NCBI GenBank assembly: GCA_947499505.1
Contig: CANMOQ010000002.1
Span: forward strand, 124,001-188,000
Direction: 5' to 3'
Length of the DNA stretch: 64,000 bases
Origin: an uncultured Erythrobacter sp.
Lineage (GTDB): Bacteria > Pseudomonadota > Alphaproteobacteria > Sphingomonadales > Sphingomonadaceae
The position numbers were made by a program, and so were the translations under genes. The first letter of the stretch is position 1. The number at the start of each line of letters is the position of its first letter. The notes below the pieces were generated by a model that did no database searches, was not told where the DNA came from, and saw only the letters and a program-made list of their open reading frames with translations. Below, one piece after another: positions 27,625 to 37,702 of the stretch.

Positions 27625-30600
27625 GCAGACAAAGCCGATCGCGGAATCAAAGAACTTCATTGTTCTCGACAAATACACCAGCGATCGGAGTGCGGCGGAT
27701 CACTACCAGAGCGAGGCCGAGCTTGAGCGTGAGCTAATCCAAGACCTTGCCAATCAGGGCTATGAGTTCCTGCCTGCCCTCACTTCGCCCGAAGCCATGC
27801 TAGCCAATGTGCGCGTGCGGCTGGAAGACCTCAACAGTGTCACTCTCTCAGATGAGGAATGGGCGCGTTTCCTTGCCACCTATCTCGACAGTCCGAGCGA
27901 CGGGATCATCGACAAGACCCGTAAGGTGCATGATGACCATATTCACGACTTCGTCTTCGACGATGGCCGCATCCAGAACATCTATCTGTTCGACAAGACC
28001 AACATTGCGCGCAACAAGGTGCAAGTCATCAAGCAGTTCGAGCAGACGGGGACGCACCTCAACCGCTATGATGTTACGATTCTCGTCAACGGTCTGCCAC
28101 TGGTGCAAATCGAGCTGAAAAAGCGCGGAGTGGCGATCCGCGAAGCGTTCAACCAAATCCACCGCTACAGCAAAGAGAGCTTCAACAGCGAAGCTTCGCT
28201 CTACAAGTTCGTTCAGCTCTTCGTGATTTCGAACGGCACTGACACGCGCTATTTCGCCAACACGACCAAACGCGACAAGAACAGCTTCGACTTCACCATG
28301 AACTGGGCGAAGGCCGATAACGGGCTGATCAAAGACCTGAAGGACTTCACCGCAACCTTCCTGGAGAAGCGCACACTGCTGAACGTGTTGCTGCATTACT
28401 CGGTCTTCGATGTGAGCAACGCGCTGCTGGTGATGCGTCCATATCAGATCGCAGCGACCGAGCGCATTCTTTGGAAGATCAAAAGCTCCTACAATGCCAA
28501 GAACTGGAGCAAGCCGGAAAGCGGGGGCTTCATCTGGCACACGACCGGATCAGGCAAAACGCTGACGAGCTTCAAGGCGGCGCGGCTGGCGACCGAGCTG
28601 GGCTTCGTCGACAAGGTGTTCTTCGTGGTCGACCGCAAAGACCTCGATTATCAGACGATGAAGGAATACCAGCGCTTCTCGCCCGATAGCGTGAACGGTT
28701 CGATCAATACGGCGGCGCTGAAGCGCAATCTCGCCAAGAACGATCAGAAGATCATCGTTACCACGATCCAGAAGCTCAACAATCTGATGAAGAGTGAAGG
28801 CGACTTGGCCGTCTATGGCGAGCAAGTGGTTTTCATCTTCGACGAATGCCACCGGAGCCAGTTCGGCGAGGCGCAAAAGAACCTCAAGAAGAAGTTCAAG
28901 CGCTTCTACCAATTCGGTTTCACCGGCACGCCAATCTTTCCTGAGAACGCCTCAGGCTCAGAGACGACTGCCAGTGTTTTTGGCAGCGAACTCCATTCCT
29001 ACGTGATCACCGATGCAATCCGCGACGAGAAGGTTCTGAAGTTCAAGGTCGACTACAACGATGTGCGCCCGCAATTCCGGGACTTTGAGACCGAGCAGGA
29101 CGTTGAGAAGCTCAGCGCAGCTGAGAACAAGAAGGCCTTGTTGCATCCTGAGCGGATCAAGGAAGTCTCGCAATATATCTTGGATAACTTCCGCCAGAAG
29201 ACGCACCGTACCAATCCGGGCGGCGGGGGCTTCAACGCGATGTTCGCGGTGAGCAGTGTGGACGCGGCCAAGCTCTACTATGAGGCTTTGAACGAGCTTC
29301 AGCAGGTCAGCGATAAGCCGCTCAAAATCGCAACGATCTTTTCGTTCGCGGCGAATGAAGAACAGAACGCTATCGGCGACATCCGCGACGAAAGCTTCGA
29401 CGTGTCTGCTATGGGCAGCACGGGCAAAGAGTTCTTGGATGCTGTAATCCGAGACTACAACGCAATGTTCGGTGGAAGCTTCAGCACGGACGGAAACGGT
29501 TTTCAGAACTACTACCGCGACCTTGCCAATCGGGTGAAGTCCAAGGACGTCGACCTCTTGATCGTGGTCGGGATGTTCCTGACCGGCTTTGACGCGCCCT
29601 CTCTCAACACGCTCTTCGTCGACAAAAACCTACGTTTTCATGGCCTAATCCAAGCCTATTCACGCACCAATAGAATTTTCGATGTGACCAAGACATTTGG
29701 CAACGTAGTCGCCTTTCGCGATCTAGAGCAGGCGACGATCGATGCGATCACCTTGTTTGGCGACAGCAACACCAAGAACGTTGTGCTGGAGAAGAGCTTC
29801 AAGGAATACATGGACGGCTTCTCTGACATTGCGTCTGGTGCGGCCAGCCGGGGCTTTAAAACAATCTTGGCAGAGCTGGAGCAACGCTTCGCTGAACCGA
29901 GTGAGATTGTGAAGGAAGCCGACAAGAAGGACTTTGCAAGGCTCTTCGGCGAGTTTTTGAAGGCTGAGAACGTGCTTCAGAACTTCGATGAATTTGTTGC
30001 GCTGAAAGCCTTTCAGAATGTCGACAAGGGCGATCCTGAAGCGGTTGAGGCTTTCAAGGCCCAGCACCACTTGGACGACGATCAAGTCGAAGATCTGGCT
30101 TCTGTGACGCTACCGGCCGAACGTACGATCCAAGACTATAAATCGACTTACAACGACATACGCGATTGGTTGAGGCGGGAGCGGGAAGCCAACGCGACCG
30201 AGGAATCGACTCTCGACTGGGACGATGTGGTCTTCGAGGTCGACTTGCTGAAATCACAGGAAATCAACCTCGACTACATTCTAGGGCTTCTTCACGAGAA
30301 GAAGCGTAGTACAACAAACAAGAGCGAGCTGATTGAAGAGGCTCGTCGTGCAATCCGGGCAAGTCTGGACAACAGAGCTAAAGAAAGTTTGCTCGTTGAC
30401 TTCATCAACGAGACTGATCTTGATCAGATAGAGGGCAAGGAAGGCCTGATTGAAGCCTTCTACCAATTTGCCCAGAAGGAACAGCGGCGCGAGTTTGAAG
30501 AGCTTGTCAAAGCGGAAAATCTCAACTTAGAGGCAGCGCGGCGCTACGTTGCCAACTCAATTAAGCGCGAGTTTGCTACCGAGAATGGCAACGACTTGAA

Positions 30601-30718
30601 CGACACCTTGCCGAAGATGAGTCCACTAAACCCCGCCTACCTGACCAAGAAGGACACAGTCTTCCAGCGTGTCTCGGATTTCGTCGAAAAGTTTAAGCGT
30701 GTCGGTGGCCAAATCTAA
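27617..30718 (+). CDS. hsdR: Type I restriction endonuclease subunit HsdR
   Basis: The 1033-aa motor-nuclease. The N-terminal PD-(D/E)xK nuclease has Asp152 and E-x-K (IELKK, 166-168). The SF2 translocase has Walker A TTGSGKT (309-315), DECH box (409-412) and FTGTP. The C-terminal helical domain docks on the methylase. It overlaps prrC by eight nt and has its own GGAGG site six nt upstream. The intact length and motifs suggest a working restriction system. Confidence 0.95.
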   Translation: MVEQTKPIAESKNFIVLDKYTSDRSAADHYQSEAELERELIQDLANQGYEFLPALTSPEAMLANVRVRLEDLNSVTLSDEEWARFLATYLDSPSDGIIDKTRKVHDDHIHDFVFDDGRIQNIYLFDKTNIARNKVQVIKQFEQTGTHLNRYDVTILVNGLPLVQIELKKRGVAIREAFNQIHRYSKESFNSEASLYKFVQLFVISNGTDTRYFANTTKRDKNSFDFTMNWAKADNGLIKDLKDFTATFLEKRTLLNVLLHYSVFDVSNALLVMRPYQIAATERILWKIKSSYNAKNWSKPESGGFIWHTTGSGKTLTSFKAARLATELGFVDKVFFVVDRKDLDYQTMKEYQRFSPDSVNGSINTAALKRNLAKNDQKIIVTTIQKLNNLMKSEGDLAVYGEQVVFIFDECHRSQFGEAQKNLKKKFKRFYQFGFTGTPIFPENASGSETTASVFGSELHSYVITDAIRDEKVLKFKVDYNDVRPQFRDFETEQDVEKLSAAENKKALLHPERIKEVSQYILDNFRQKTHRTNPGGGGFNAMFAVSSVDAAKLYYEALNELQQVSDKPLKIATIFSFAANEEQNAIGDIRDESFDVSAMGSTGKEFLDAVIRDYNAMFGGSFSTDGNGFQNYYRDLANRVKSKDVDLLIVVGMFLTGFDAPSLNTLFVDKNLRFHGLIQAYSRTNRIFDVTKTFGNVVAFRDLEQATIDAITLFGDSNTKNVVLEKSFKEYMDGFSDIASGAASRGFKTILAELEQRFAEPSEIVKEADKKDFARLFGEFLKAENVLQNFDEFVALKAFQNVDKGDPEAVEAFKAQHHLDDDQVEDLASVTLPAERTIQDYKSTYNDIRDWLRREREANATEESTLDWDDVVFEVDLLKSQEINLDYILGLLHEKKRSTTNKSELIEEARRAIRASLDNRAKESLLVDFINETDLDQIEGKEGLIEAFYQFAQKEQRREFEELVKAENLNLEAARRYVANSIKREFATENGNDLNDTLPKMSPLNPAYLTKKDTVFQRVSDFVEKFKRVGGQI

Positions 30719-30757
30719 TCTTTGCTGCGACCTGCAAAAATTAAATCGCACACGCTC

Positions 30758-30779
30758 TTTTTCATGTTTTTTTCATGGA
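30758..30779 (+). repeat. Putative attR, right copy of 22-bp direct repeat
   Basis: Identical to 39-60. It is 39 nt after the hsdR stop and 34 nt from the 3' end of the tRNA-Gly gene. The next 27 nt (30780-30806) form an imperfect hairpin (AATGACT-CGG / CCG-ta-AGTCATT) that could be an accessory recombination site or tRNA-processing structure. Confidence 0.8.
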
Positions 30780-30813
30780 AATGACTCGGCGTCACCGTAA
30801 GTCATTGAAATAA

Positions 30814-30888
30814 TGGAGCGGGCGAGGCGATTCGAACGCCCGACCCCAACCTTGGCAAGGTTGTGCTCTACCCCTGAGCTACGCCCGC
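30814..30888 (-). tRNA. tRNA-Gly(GCC)
   Basis: Read on the minus strand, 75 nt including an encoded CCA. The acceptor stem is GCGGGCG paired with CGCCCGC and discriminator T. The D-arm is AGCTCAGGGGTAGAGC, the anticodon stem CAACC/GGTTG with loop TTGCCAA (anticodon GCC), and the T-arm contains GTTCGAATC. The 3' end points to the island, whose att repeat lies just downstream. Confidence 0.97.
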
Positions 30889-31141
30889 TCACTGACGCTC
30901 TGCGTGGATGCGAAAGATTCGCTATTCCTCGCCGGGGAGGTGGGCAGCTAGCAGCGAGCACGCAGGCCTGCAAGCCTAAAAGTCATTTGCCGCAAAAAGT
31001 CTGATGATTTGGCAACTCATCGATTGCCAAACGCGCCCGCGCCAGCAAAACTCAGACCTTCACATTCACCGCCCCGCGCCCCACATTGCGTATTGTCACA
31101 GCAATTGCGCGCAAACGCGCAGCACAAACAGGAGCAAACCC

Positions 31142-32077
31142 TTGGCCAGCATGGGTCTCAATCTCGAAGAGCAAAAGGCGGTTGATCGGTTCCGCACCGA
31201 AGTGGTCGAGCCGTCACAGACGAAACTGGTGATCCTCGACTTCTGGGCGGAATGGTGCGGGCCGTGCAAGGCGCTGGCCCCAATGCTGGAAAAGGTCGCG
31301 GCTGAATACGCCGACAAGGGCGTGGTGCTGGCCAAGCTCAACGTCGATGAAGAGAAGTTCATCGCCGGACAGTTTCAGGTCAAATCAATCCCAACCGTCT
31401 ATGCGATGTTCCAAGGTCAGCCGGTTGCCGACCTGACCAGCGCGCGCAGCGAATCTCAGCTCAAGGGCGCGCTTGACCAGCTGCTCTCGCAATTGCCGAT
31501 CCAGGCAGGCGCAGCCGATGGCGAACCGCAAGGGCCCACGCCAGAAGAAATCGAGCAAGCCATCGGCATGGCCGAGCAATCGCTAATGGAAGGCGATGCC
31601 GACCGCGCGGCGGGCATGTTTGCTCAAATCACGGAATTTGCCCCTAACCATGCAATTGCGCATTCCGGCCTGGTCCGGGCGCTGATCCAATTGGGCAAGA
31701 CCGAGGAAGCAGGCCAGGTTCTGGCCGCGATCGAGGAAGACGAGAACCTCGCCAAAGACCCAGCCATTGCCGCGGCGAGAAGCGCGCTGGACCTTGCTGG
31801 CACACAAGTGGACGACAGCGAGCTGGCCGGATTGCAAAATGCCGCCAAGGCAGCCCCAGAGGATATGGACGCGCAGCTAGCTTATGCCGAGGCAGCCTTT
31901 GCCGGCGGAGAACGCGACGCAGCGGCGGACACGCTGCTTGCCATGGTCACTGCGGACCGCGAATGGAACGAGGGCGCGGCGAAAGCAAAACTGCTGCAAA
32001 TCTTTGAAGCCACTGGCCTCGAAGACGAATGGGTTGTCGCAACCCGCCGCCGCCTGTCCAAGATCCTGTTCGGCTAA
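31142..32077 (+). CDS. CnoX/YbbN-like thioredoxin-TPR co-chaperone
   Basis: A protein of about 311 aa. The N-terminal thioredoxin fold has an intact WCGPC at about residue 41 and the cis-Pro (SIPTVYAM). The C-terminal half is a set of TPR-like helices (AEQSLMEGDADRAAGMFAQI and similar). This is the CnoX layout, a chaperone-redox protein that guards unfolding clients; the intact CxxC implies redox activity. I chose TTG 31142, seven nt after GGAG; ATG 31151 is too far from it. The next gene, a Lon-substrate-binding-domain protein, follows after seven nt and is probably co-transcribed. Confidence 0.88.
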   Translation: MASMGLNLEEQKAVDRFRTEVVEPSQTKLVILDFWAEWCGPCKALAPMLEKVAAEYADKGVVLAKLNVDEEKFIAGQFQVKSIPTVYAMFQGQPVADLTSARSESQLKGALDQLLSQLPIQAGAADGEPQGPTPEEIEQAIGMAEQSLMEGDADRAAGMFAQITEFAPNHAIAHSGLVRALIQLGKTEEAGQVLAAIEEDENLAKDPAIAAARSALDLAGTQVDDSELAGLQNAAKAAPEDMDAQLAYAEAAFAGGERDAAADTLLAMVTADREWNEGAAKAKLLQIFEATGLEDEWVVATRRRLSKILFG

Positions 32078-32084
32078 GCCCAGC

Positions 32085-32693
32085 ATGACCCGCCTCTCCA
32101 TCTTCCCTTTGCCCGGCGCGATCCTCTTTCCAGGATTGCAATTGCCGCTGCATATCTTTGAGCCGCGCTATCGCTCGCTGGTGGGAGATGCCTTGGTGCG
32201 GGACCGCAAGATCGCTCTGATCCAGCCGCAGCGTTCGATTGATGGCGCGCCGCTTTACACGGTCGGCTGTGTCGGGCGCATTGGTGAGGTCGAGGCGATG
32301 GAAGATGGCCGTTACAACCTGATCCTTGAAGGCGAGGCGCGCTTTAAGTTGATCCGCGAACTGGATGTCGCCACAGCCTTTCGCCAAGTCGAAGGCGAGC
32401 TGATTGAAGACGATGAGAACGACGTTCTGAGCGCGATTGAGCGCGCAGGCTTTGAACAAGAGGCCCGCCGGTTCGCGAGCGCCCAAGGTTACAGCGTTGA
32501 TTGGGATTCGGTCGAACGGCTCGACGATTTCTCGCTCATCAACGGCGTCTCACAAATCGCGCCGTTTGATCCTGCGTCAAAGCAAGCCTTGCTGGAAGCG
32601 GAGAACATTCATGCGCGCTGCGAATTGCTGATCCAGCTGATGCAATTCTTCGGCCGCGGCGATGGCGGCGAAGAGATTATGACGCTGCAGTAA
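32085..32693 (+). CDS. LON peptidase substrate-binding domain protein
   Basis: A 202-aa stand-alone Lon N-terminal (LAN) domain. It opens with LSIFPLPGAILFPGLQLPLHIFEPRYRSL and contains GCVGRIGEVEAMEDGRYNLILEG, both typical, but has no ATPase or protease part. It probably works as a substrate-binding adaptor with the thioredoxin-TPR protein just upstream, a common pairing in alphaproteobacteria. Partner and client are inferred. Confidence 0.9.
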   Translation: MTRLSIFPLPGAILFPGLQLPLHIFEPRYRSLVGDALVRDRKIALIQPQRSIDGAPLYTVGCVGRIGEVEAMEDGRYNLILEGEARFKLIRELDVATAFRQVEGELIEDDENDVLSAIERAGFEQEARRFASAQGYSVDWDSVERLDDFSLINGVSQIAPFDPASKQALLEAENIHARCELLIQLMQFFGRGDGGEEIMTLQ

Positions 32694-32748
32694 CGCGGGC
32701 TCGAAATTAGCCTTGCGGCGCGCATCGCGCCGACCGAGCGAGTGGCAG

Positions 32749-33912
32749 CTATTCCTCCTCTGGAATAGGTAGGCTCTTTAGCAAAGCAGTGAGGGCCATA
32801 AACGCCCGGCGCTCCGCATTGCTTTTGTTGTAATTCTCGGTCTGAACAACCAGCACGGCGTCCATATTCGGCACCACCGCGACAATATTGCCGCCATTAC
32901 CCTTCATCATCCACGCCGCTTCAAATCCCCGCGACGAGCGCAGTGGCATGGCCCACCACAACCGCCCATAATAGACTTGCTCGCCTAGCTGATGGTGCGG
33001 GGTCAGCATAGATTTGATCCATTCGCGCGGAACAATCTGCTCGCCCTCCCAAGTCCCCATGTCCAGCACCATGCGGCCAATCTTGAGCAAGGCGGTATCG
33101 CTGATCGTCAGCTGACCGCCGGATTGCACCTCGCCGCTGCGTGAGCGTCGCCAGTCTGCGCCATCGATACCCAGCGGATCAAACAGCCGCCGCTGGACAT
33201 ACAGATCAAACCGCTCGCCCACAGCCTTCTCAACCACCTGGCCCAGCAGGAACACGCCCGCCGTGCAGTAGGAAAACGGCCCGTCGCCGTCCGCATCACG
33301 AGTGTAGTCGCGCGCTGGCAGGCCAAGCGCGAAATCGCGCCAGATGCGCGTTCGATACATCTTTTCTTCCTGACCCGGCGAACGGCGCTCCCAATCGTTG
33401 CAATCGAGTGCGGATGACATTGATAGCAGATCGCCAATGGTTATCGCGCCGTGCGGCCCTTCGCGAGGCGAGCCGAGAAAAGGCCAGACTTTCACTTCGA
33501 CCCCAGCAAGCTTTCTATCCGCAATCGCGGCGCCCACGGCGAGCGCGGTGATCGATTTGCCAGCCGATTTGATATCAACTCGGTCGCCCAGTTCGCCTTT
33601 GCCAAAGCGCTTGCGATAGACGGTTTCGCCGTTCTGCTCAGCAGAGAGCGCGCGGATTTTTCCCAGTTCGCCGGCTTCAATCTGTGCTTCGATCTGCTCA
33701 AGGCTCAGCTGCGCCAAGGGGTGGCTGTGGGATTGAGCAGCGGCGGGCGATGGCATGAAACACACAAGCGCCAGAACAATTGGCAAGACGTGAGCGAACC
33801 CCACCCGCAAACATTTTTCGAAATGGATCACGCGCCCTCTCAAACAGCTCCATGATAAGGCTGCCGCCCGAAGCATGAATATGAGCGGAATAAGAGCGCG
33901 CGCAATCACCAA
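32749..33912 (-). CDS. Serine hydrolase, beta-lactamase family class C-like
   Basis: An exported esterase/peptidase-like enzyme of up to 387 aa. After a signal ending near SPAAAQSH comes the catalytic SxxK (KSAGKS), then a YCT motif in the Y-x-N position (FSYCTAGVF). The start is uncertain: the frame opens at 33912, but an internal start just before VGFAHVLPIVLALVCF would give a cleaner signal peptide. A stand-alone gene facing the TetR gene. No beta-lactam activity should be assumed. Confidence 0.82.
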   Translation of the reverse strand: MVIARALIPLIFMLRAAALSWSCLRGRVIHFEKCLRVGFAHVLPIVLALVCFMPSPAAAQSHSHPLAQLSLEQIEAQIEAGELGKIRALSAEQNGETVYRKRFGKGELGDRVDIKSAGKSITALAVGAAIADRKLAGVEVKVWPFLGSPREGPHGAITIGDLLSMSSALDCNDWERRSPGQEEKMYRTRIWRDFALGLPARDYTRDADGDGPFSYCTAGVFLLGQVVEKAVGERFDLYVQRRLFDPLGIDGADWRRSRSGEVQSGGQLTISDTALLKIGRMVLDMGTWEGEQIVPREWIKSMLTPHHQLGEQVYYGRLWWAMPLRSSRGFEAAWMMKGNGGNIVAVVPNMDAVLVVQTENYNKSNAERRAFMALTALLKSLPIPEEE

Positions 33913-33991
33913 TGCGCGGCGCTGGACACTCGATCTGAGTCCTTCTGCAACCCCGCGTCGCAGCTCAAGGCTGGCGGCCCGGCACCAAGCG

Positions 33992-34003
33992 AACTAAACA
34001 GTT
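33992..34003. promoter_or_regulatory. Small inverted repeat before the TetR gene
   Basis: AACT-aaac-AGTT, four nt upstream of the ATG. Arms are only 4 bp, so this is a weak candidate for an autoregulatory TetR operator. Confidence 0.25.
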
Positions 34004-34007
34004 ACTT

Positions 34008-34649
34008 ATGAACGTACAGGTCTTTGCCACGCGCGGTGAGCGCACCCGCGCCCACATCATCTCCGTTGCCGCGGGCCTGTTCTGGCGCCGCAATTTTCAC
34101 GGTGTTGCTGTCGACGAGGTGGCCAGCGCTGCGGAGGTGAACAAGGCGACCATCTATCGCTATTTCGCCGACAAACGCGATCTGGCTCTGGCGGTTGTAA
34201 AGCAGCACGGCATCGCGACCTTGGACATGATCTTTCGTTCAAAGACATCGGAGGACGCCGCACCAGAAGCCCGCCTCGCAGGCATCTATCACCGTATCTA
34301 CAGCGTCCATGCCGAGCTTTGCGAAAAAGAGGGCGATGTCCATGGTTGCCCAATTGTCGGCCTCGCGCTGGAGCTGGGTCAAGACATGCCAGAGGTGCGC
34401 GTCGAGGCTGCGCGGATATTTGACGCGCTGGAGGCGCATATGTCGGAAATCGCAGCGGACGCCATCGCTGCTGGCCGCGCGGCGGGCGATCCCAACATGC
34501 TTGGGCGAACGCTCACTCAATTGCTCCACGGTGCGTTTGCCTCGGCCCGCGTGTCAGCAGAGCCGGAGCGCATATTGGACGCTGGCCACGCCTCACTCGG
34601 CCTGATCGGCTATCCCGAAATCAACATTCTTGACCAGAAGGCGAATTGA
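34008..34649 (+). CDS. TetR-family transcriptional regulator
   Basis: A 213-aa repressor with a canonical N-terminal HTH (RTRAHIISVAAGLFWRRNFHGVAVDEVASAAEV, then KATIYRYFADKRDLALAVV). The C-terminal ligand domain is unassigned. It runs directly into the MAPEG gene, which is probably its target or partner. Confidence 0.9.
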   Translation: MNVQVFATRGERTRAHIISVAAGLFWRRNFHGVAVDEVASAAEVNKATIYRYFADKRDLALAVVKQHGIATLDMIFRSKTSEDAAPEARLAGIYHRIYSVHAELCEKEGDVHGCPIVGLALELGQDMPEVRVEAARIFDALEAHMSEIAADAIAAGRAAGDPNMLGRTLTQLLHGAFASARVSAEPERILDAGHASLGLIGYPEINILDQKAN

Positions 34650-34651
34650 CC

Positions 34652-35083
34652 ATGAACCTGCCGCTATACTCCGCCATCCTCGGCGCCTTTCTCGTTGTGT
34701 TGCAAGTTGGCTTGATGCTGAGCGTCGGTTTACACCGGTCAAAAGGTCAATTCATTGGCAATGGAGATGATCGCGATCTGGAACGCAAAGTGCGTAGGCA
34801 TGGCAATCTGGCGGAAAATTCCGGGCTGTTTTTGGTGGTGATTGCGCTGCTCGAAATCCTGGTGGGCCAAACGACTTACGTCTTTGCTCTGTGCATTCTG
34901 TTTGCCGCCGCGCGTTTGCTCCATGCGCTGGGCTTTTCCTCACTGGCGGGATCGCATGGCGAGGACCTGTCCGGCGGCCGCAAAGCCTTTGCGGGAATGC
35001 GGGCTTTGGGCGCGATGGGTACGTTGCTGACCGCAGTGGGCCTTGCCTACGGGATCTTTTCAAGTCTGCCAGCGGCTGCCTGA
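34652..35083 (+). CDS. MAPEG family membrane protein
   Basis: A 143-aa four-helix membrane protein of the MAPEG type (glutathione-linked enzymes of eicosanoid and detoxification metabolism, and bacterial relatives). Key segments are LHRSKGQFIGNGDDRDLERKVRRHGNLAENSG, with the family's RxxxN-type block, and AARLLHALGFSS. ATG 34652 is three nt after the TetR stop; an in-frame TTG at 34646 is possible. The substrate is unknown. Confidence 0.85.
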   Translation: MNLPLYSAILGAFLVVLQVGLMLSVGLHRSKGQFIGNGDDRDLERKVRRHGNLAENSGLFLVVIALLEILVGQTTYVFALCILFAAARLLHALGFSSLAGSHGEDLSGGRKAFAGMRALGAMGTLLTAVGLAYGIFSSLPAAA

Positions 35084-35084
35084 A

Positions 35085-35723
35085 TCACGCCGCCGGGCCG
35101 CCCAAGGCGAATGCGCCTCGCAGACCGTCGATCACATATTGCGCCGCGAGCGCTGCGAGCAGCACGCCGAGCAGGCGGGTAATCACCGCCTCCACCTTAT
35201 CGCCGAAAATGCGCATCAACGGACCAGCAGCGACCAGGGCGATGGCTGTGATGACAAGGACCAATCCGAGCGCAGCAAACACTTCGGCGGTTTCGGTAAA
35301 ACCATCGGCCTCGTTCATCAGCAGCATTACCGCCGCGATGGCGCCGGGTCCGGCGAGCATAGGCATGGCCATCGGGAAGACAGAGACGTCCTCAACCTCA
35401 GAAGCGCTTACTTTCTCGGCCCGTTCTGTCCGCCGCTGCGTGCGTTTCTCGAATACCATCTCAAACGCGATCCAGAACAGCATCAGCCCGCCCGCAATGC
35501 GGAACGAGTTGAGCTCAATGTGCAAGGCAGAGAGCAGATCCTCACCGAAGAACGCAAAGATCACGAGGATGACGGCGGCGATCCCGCTCGCCCGCAGCGC
35601 CATGTTGCGCGCCTGAGCAGGCGTCGCGCCCTTGGTCAGACCGGCGTAAATCGGCGCGCAGCCGGGCGGATCGATCACCACGAATAGAGTGATAAAGGCC
35701 GAAACGAAAAGTTCAGGCAGCAT
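35085..35723 (-). CDS. MarC family inner-membrane protein
   Basis: A 212-aa protein with six TM helices typical of MarC/UPF0056: FITLFVVIDPPGCAPIYAGLT at the N-terminus, FPMAMPMLAGPGAIAAVMLL in the middle. The function is unknown; the old link with multiple-antibiotic resistance is not supported for the family. It ends two nt from the convergent MAPEG gene and follows the upstream lipoprotein gene by five nt. Confidence 0.9.
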   Translation of the reverse strand: MLPELFVSAFITLFVVIDPPGCAPIYAGLTKGATPAQARNMALRASGIAAVILVIFAFFGEDLLSALHIELNSFRIAGGLMLFWIAFEMVFEKRTQRRTERAEKVSASEVEDVSVFPMAMPMLAGPGAIAAVMLLMNEADGFTETAEVFAALGLVLVITAIALVAAGPLMRIFGDKVEAVITRLLGVLLAALAAQYVIDGLRGAFALGGPAA

Positions 35724-35728
35724 GGCGG

Positions 35729-36487
35729 CTATTCCTCTGTCTCAAGCGCCAGATTGAAGAATTCGTCATAGGCCGTTTGCCAGCTGCCCTTACTCAGATA
35801 GTCGAGCACGAACCGGCGGCGCGTGTCGTCATATTGGACCCAGCGCCAACGCAAAGTGCCATCGCGCGACAGCTTGCCGCCTTCGGTGTAACCATCGCCA
35901 ATCGCGACGGGCGGCGGCGTTGGGACGGTCTCGCCGCGGCGCGCGCAATCGGCCACATCGGCGCGAATGGAATCGAGCGCTGTCACCACAATGTCGCCCT
36001 CTTGCGGGGCCTCACGCGGCGGCGGCTGAGGATTGTCTGGTCCGAATACAAAATAGGAATAACGATAGTCGGTGTCGCTCTGGCGTTCCCATACGGCGGT
36101 GTAATTGCCGACAATGCCGTCTTTGTCGCGGAAGCGGCCCTGGCTGACTGCGGTCGCCCCGTCACAGCTCATCCAGACGCTGCGCGTGCCCCATTCGGGG
36201 GCTTCACTGGGGTCGTTGTTAAAACCGCCAGCGCTGGCGACATCGACCACGCCTTCGCCCAAATGGATCTGGCCACCAAAGGTGGCGAATTGCTGTAGCG
36301 CGGTGCGCACGCCTTGTTCTTGACCGGTGCGCGAAAAGGCGATTTCGGCTGCGACAATGCGGCTCGGCTGAGCCTCACCCGGCACGCCGACAAGGACGCG
36401 GTTGATGACTTCGTTCGATGGGCCGCGCTGCGGCGCAGCGCAGGCGGCTAGCGCCACCGTCATCGCGGCAATTGCGGTCAGTCTCAT
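35729..36487 (-). CDS. Hypothetical lipoprotein
   Basis: A 252-aa lipoprotein with lipobox VALAACAAP. The mature part contains [19 protein letters not shown] and [16 protein letters not shown], a beta-rich periplasmic fold I do not recognise. Its start overlaps the folD stop (ATGA), and marC follows closely, so the three form one transcript. Confidence 0.7.
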   Translation of the reverse strand: MRLTAIAAMTVALAACAAPQRGPSNEVINRVLVGVPGEAQPSRIVAAEIAFSRTGQEQGVRTALQQFATFGGQIHLGEGVVDVASAGGFNNDPSEAPEWGTRSVWMSCDGATAVSQGRFRDKDGIVGNYTAVWERQSDTDYRYSYFVFGPDNPQPPPREAPQEGDIVVTALDSIRADVADCARRGETVPTPPPVAIGDGYTEGGKLSRDGTLRWRWVQYDDTRRRFVLDYLSKGSWQTAYDEFFNLALETEE

Positions 36488-37377
36488 AGCCCCTCCGGCA
36501 CAGCGAGGCCTGCATTGCGGTGCGCGGCAACCAGAGTGTTGCGCAGCAGCACGGCAATCGTCATCGGGCCCACCCCGCCGGGCACGGGCGTGATCGCGGC
36601 GGCCACTTCGCTGGCCTCGTCATAGGCCACATCGCCTACAAGCCGCCCCTTCTGTGCGCCGGGCTCCGGCGGCAGCCGGTTAATGCCTACATCAATCACA
36701 GTCGCGCCATCCTTTAGCCAGTCCTTGCCGATCATCTCTGGACGGCCAACTGCGGCAACGACGATGTCCGCGCGCTTAACGACCCCTGCGAGATCTTTGG
36801 TCCGGCTGTGCGCGATGGTAACCGTGGCATTGGCATCCAACAGCAGCTGAGCCATCGGTTTGCCAACGATGTTAGAGCGGCCAATCACCACCGCCTCCAG
36901 GCCAGAAAGATCACCCAGCCGGTCCGCCAGCAGCATCATACAACCCAGCGGGGTGCACGGGACGAAGCCCGATTGGCCGACCGAAAGCCGTCCAGCATTG
37001 ATTACGTGAAAGCCATCGACGTCTTTGTCCGGGCTGATCGAGGCGATGATCGATTGCTCGTTGAGATGGCCGGGCAGCGGCAGTTGAACCAGAATGCCAT
37101 CGACCGCATCATCATTGTTGAGCCGGTCCACCAGCGCGAGCAAATCCGCCTCGCTCGTGTCTGCGGGCAGGCGGTGCTCAAAGCTCTCCATATTGGCCGC
37201 GACCGTCGCCTTGCCTTTGGAGCGGACATAGACGTTGCTCGCCGGGTCCTCTCCCACCAGCACCACGGCGAGGCCCGGCTTTCGCCCGGCCGCTTCGGCA
37301 AATGCCGCCGCCGATGCGCCAACACGCTCGCGCAATTTGGCCGCAAAGGCTTTTCCGTCAATTCGTGTGGCGGTCAT
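36484..37377 (-). CDS. folD: Bifunctional methylenetetrahydrofolate dehydrogenase/cyclohydrolase FolD
   Basis: A 297-aa cytosolic enzyme converting 5,10-methylene-THF to 10-formyl-THF. It shows [16 protein letters not shown] with the catalytic Lys, [19 protein letters not shown], the NADP-binding [18 protein letters not shown], and [16 protein letters not shown]. Length and motifs are normal. It is the first gene of the folD-lipoprotein-marC run. Confidence 0.97.
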   Translation of the reverse strand: MTATRIDGKAFAAKLRERVGASAAAFAEAAGRKPGLAVVLVGEDPASNVYVRSKGKATVAANMESFEHRLPADTSEADLLALVDRLNNDDAVDGILVQLPLPGHLNEQSIIASISPDKDVDGFHVINAGRLSVGQSGFVPCTPLGCMMLLADRLGDLSGLEAVVIGRSNIVGKPMAQLLLDANATVTIAHSRTKDLAGVVKRADIVVAAVGRPEMIGKDWLKDGATVIDVGINRLPPEPGAQKGRLVGDVAYDEASEVAAAITPVPGGVGPMTIAVLLRNTLVAAHRNAGLAVPEGL

Positions 37378-37408
37378 TCTGGCAGGCTTCCAATACAGTT
37401 GGTTGAGG

Positions 37409-37702
37409 TCAGACGCTGTTGATCACGGCGCCCAGGATGATGAGGACAATTTGCAGCGTAATGATCAGCACCAGGGGCGAGAAATCGATTGCTCCCGTTG
37501 CTGGCATGATGTTGCGGATCGGGCGCAGCACCGGGTCCAGCAGGCTGTTGATCGAATTGTAGAACGACATCAGAAACTGATTGGATGGGCTCACCACGTT
37601 AAAGGCGAACAGCAGGCCAATCACAAATTGAATGATGATGAGCATGATCAGCGCGCTCGTGAGCAGCGAGACAATGTCGTAGACGGCGTATAATCCTTGC
37701 AT
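37409..37702 (-). CDS. YggT family membrane protein
   Basis: A 97-aa protein with two long hydrophobic stretches ([23 protein letters not shown] and [18 protein letters not shown]) and the family segment [14 protein letters not shown] between them. These proteins are implicated in osmotic stress or envelope functions. It lies 31 nt upstream of folD in the same direction. Confidence 0.9.
   Translation of the reverse strand: MQGLYAVYDIVSLLTSALIMLIIIQFVIGLLFAFNVVSPSNQFLMSFYNSINSLLDPVLRPIRNIMPATGAIDFSPLVLIITLQIVLIILGAVINSV

Larger units (their letters stand above)
39..30779. mobile_element. Composite integrative genomic island next to tRNA-Gly
   Basis: A perfect 22-bp direct repeat marks both ends (39-60 and 30758-30779). 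An inward-reading tyrosine integrase starts 20 bp inside the left copy, and the right copy lies 34 bp beyond the 3' end of a tRNA-Gly gene, a usual island target neighbourhood. The contents are classic cargo: metal resistance, siderophore uptake, efflux, type I restriction, excisionase-like HTH proteins and a second integrase. Integration is downstream of the tRNA rather than inside it, since no tRNA sequence is repeated at the left end. That this is one element rather than several stacked ones is inference; an integrase remnant at 20553-20623 suggests it was assembled in steps. Confidence 0.8.

Noticed and set aside
20600-30757. A separate att pair for integrase 2
   Set aside because: I looked for a further copy of the 22-bp repeat or another direct repeat around 20.6-23.6 kb and found none by eye.
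30780-30806. Hairpin beyond tRNA-Gly as a rho-independent terminator
   Set aside because: In the tRNA direction it is followed by an A-rich, not T-rich, tract. It may instead belong to the recombination site.
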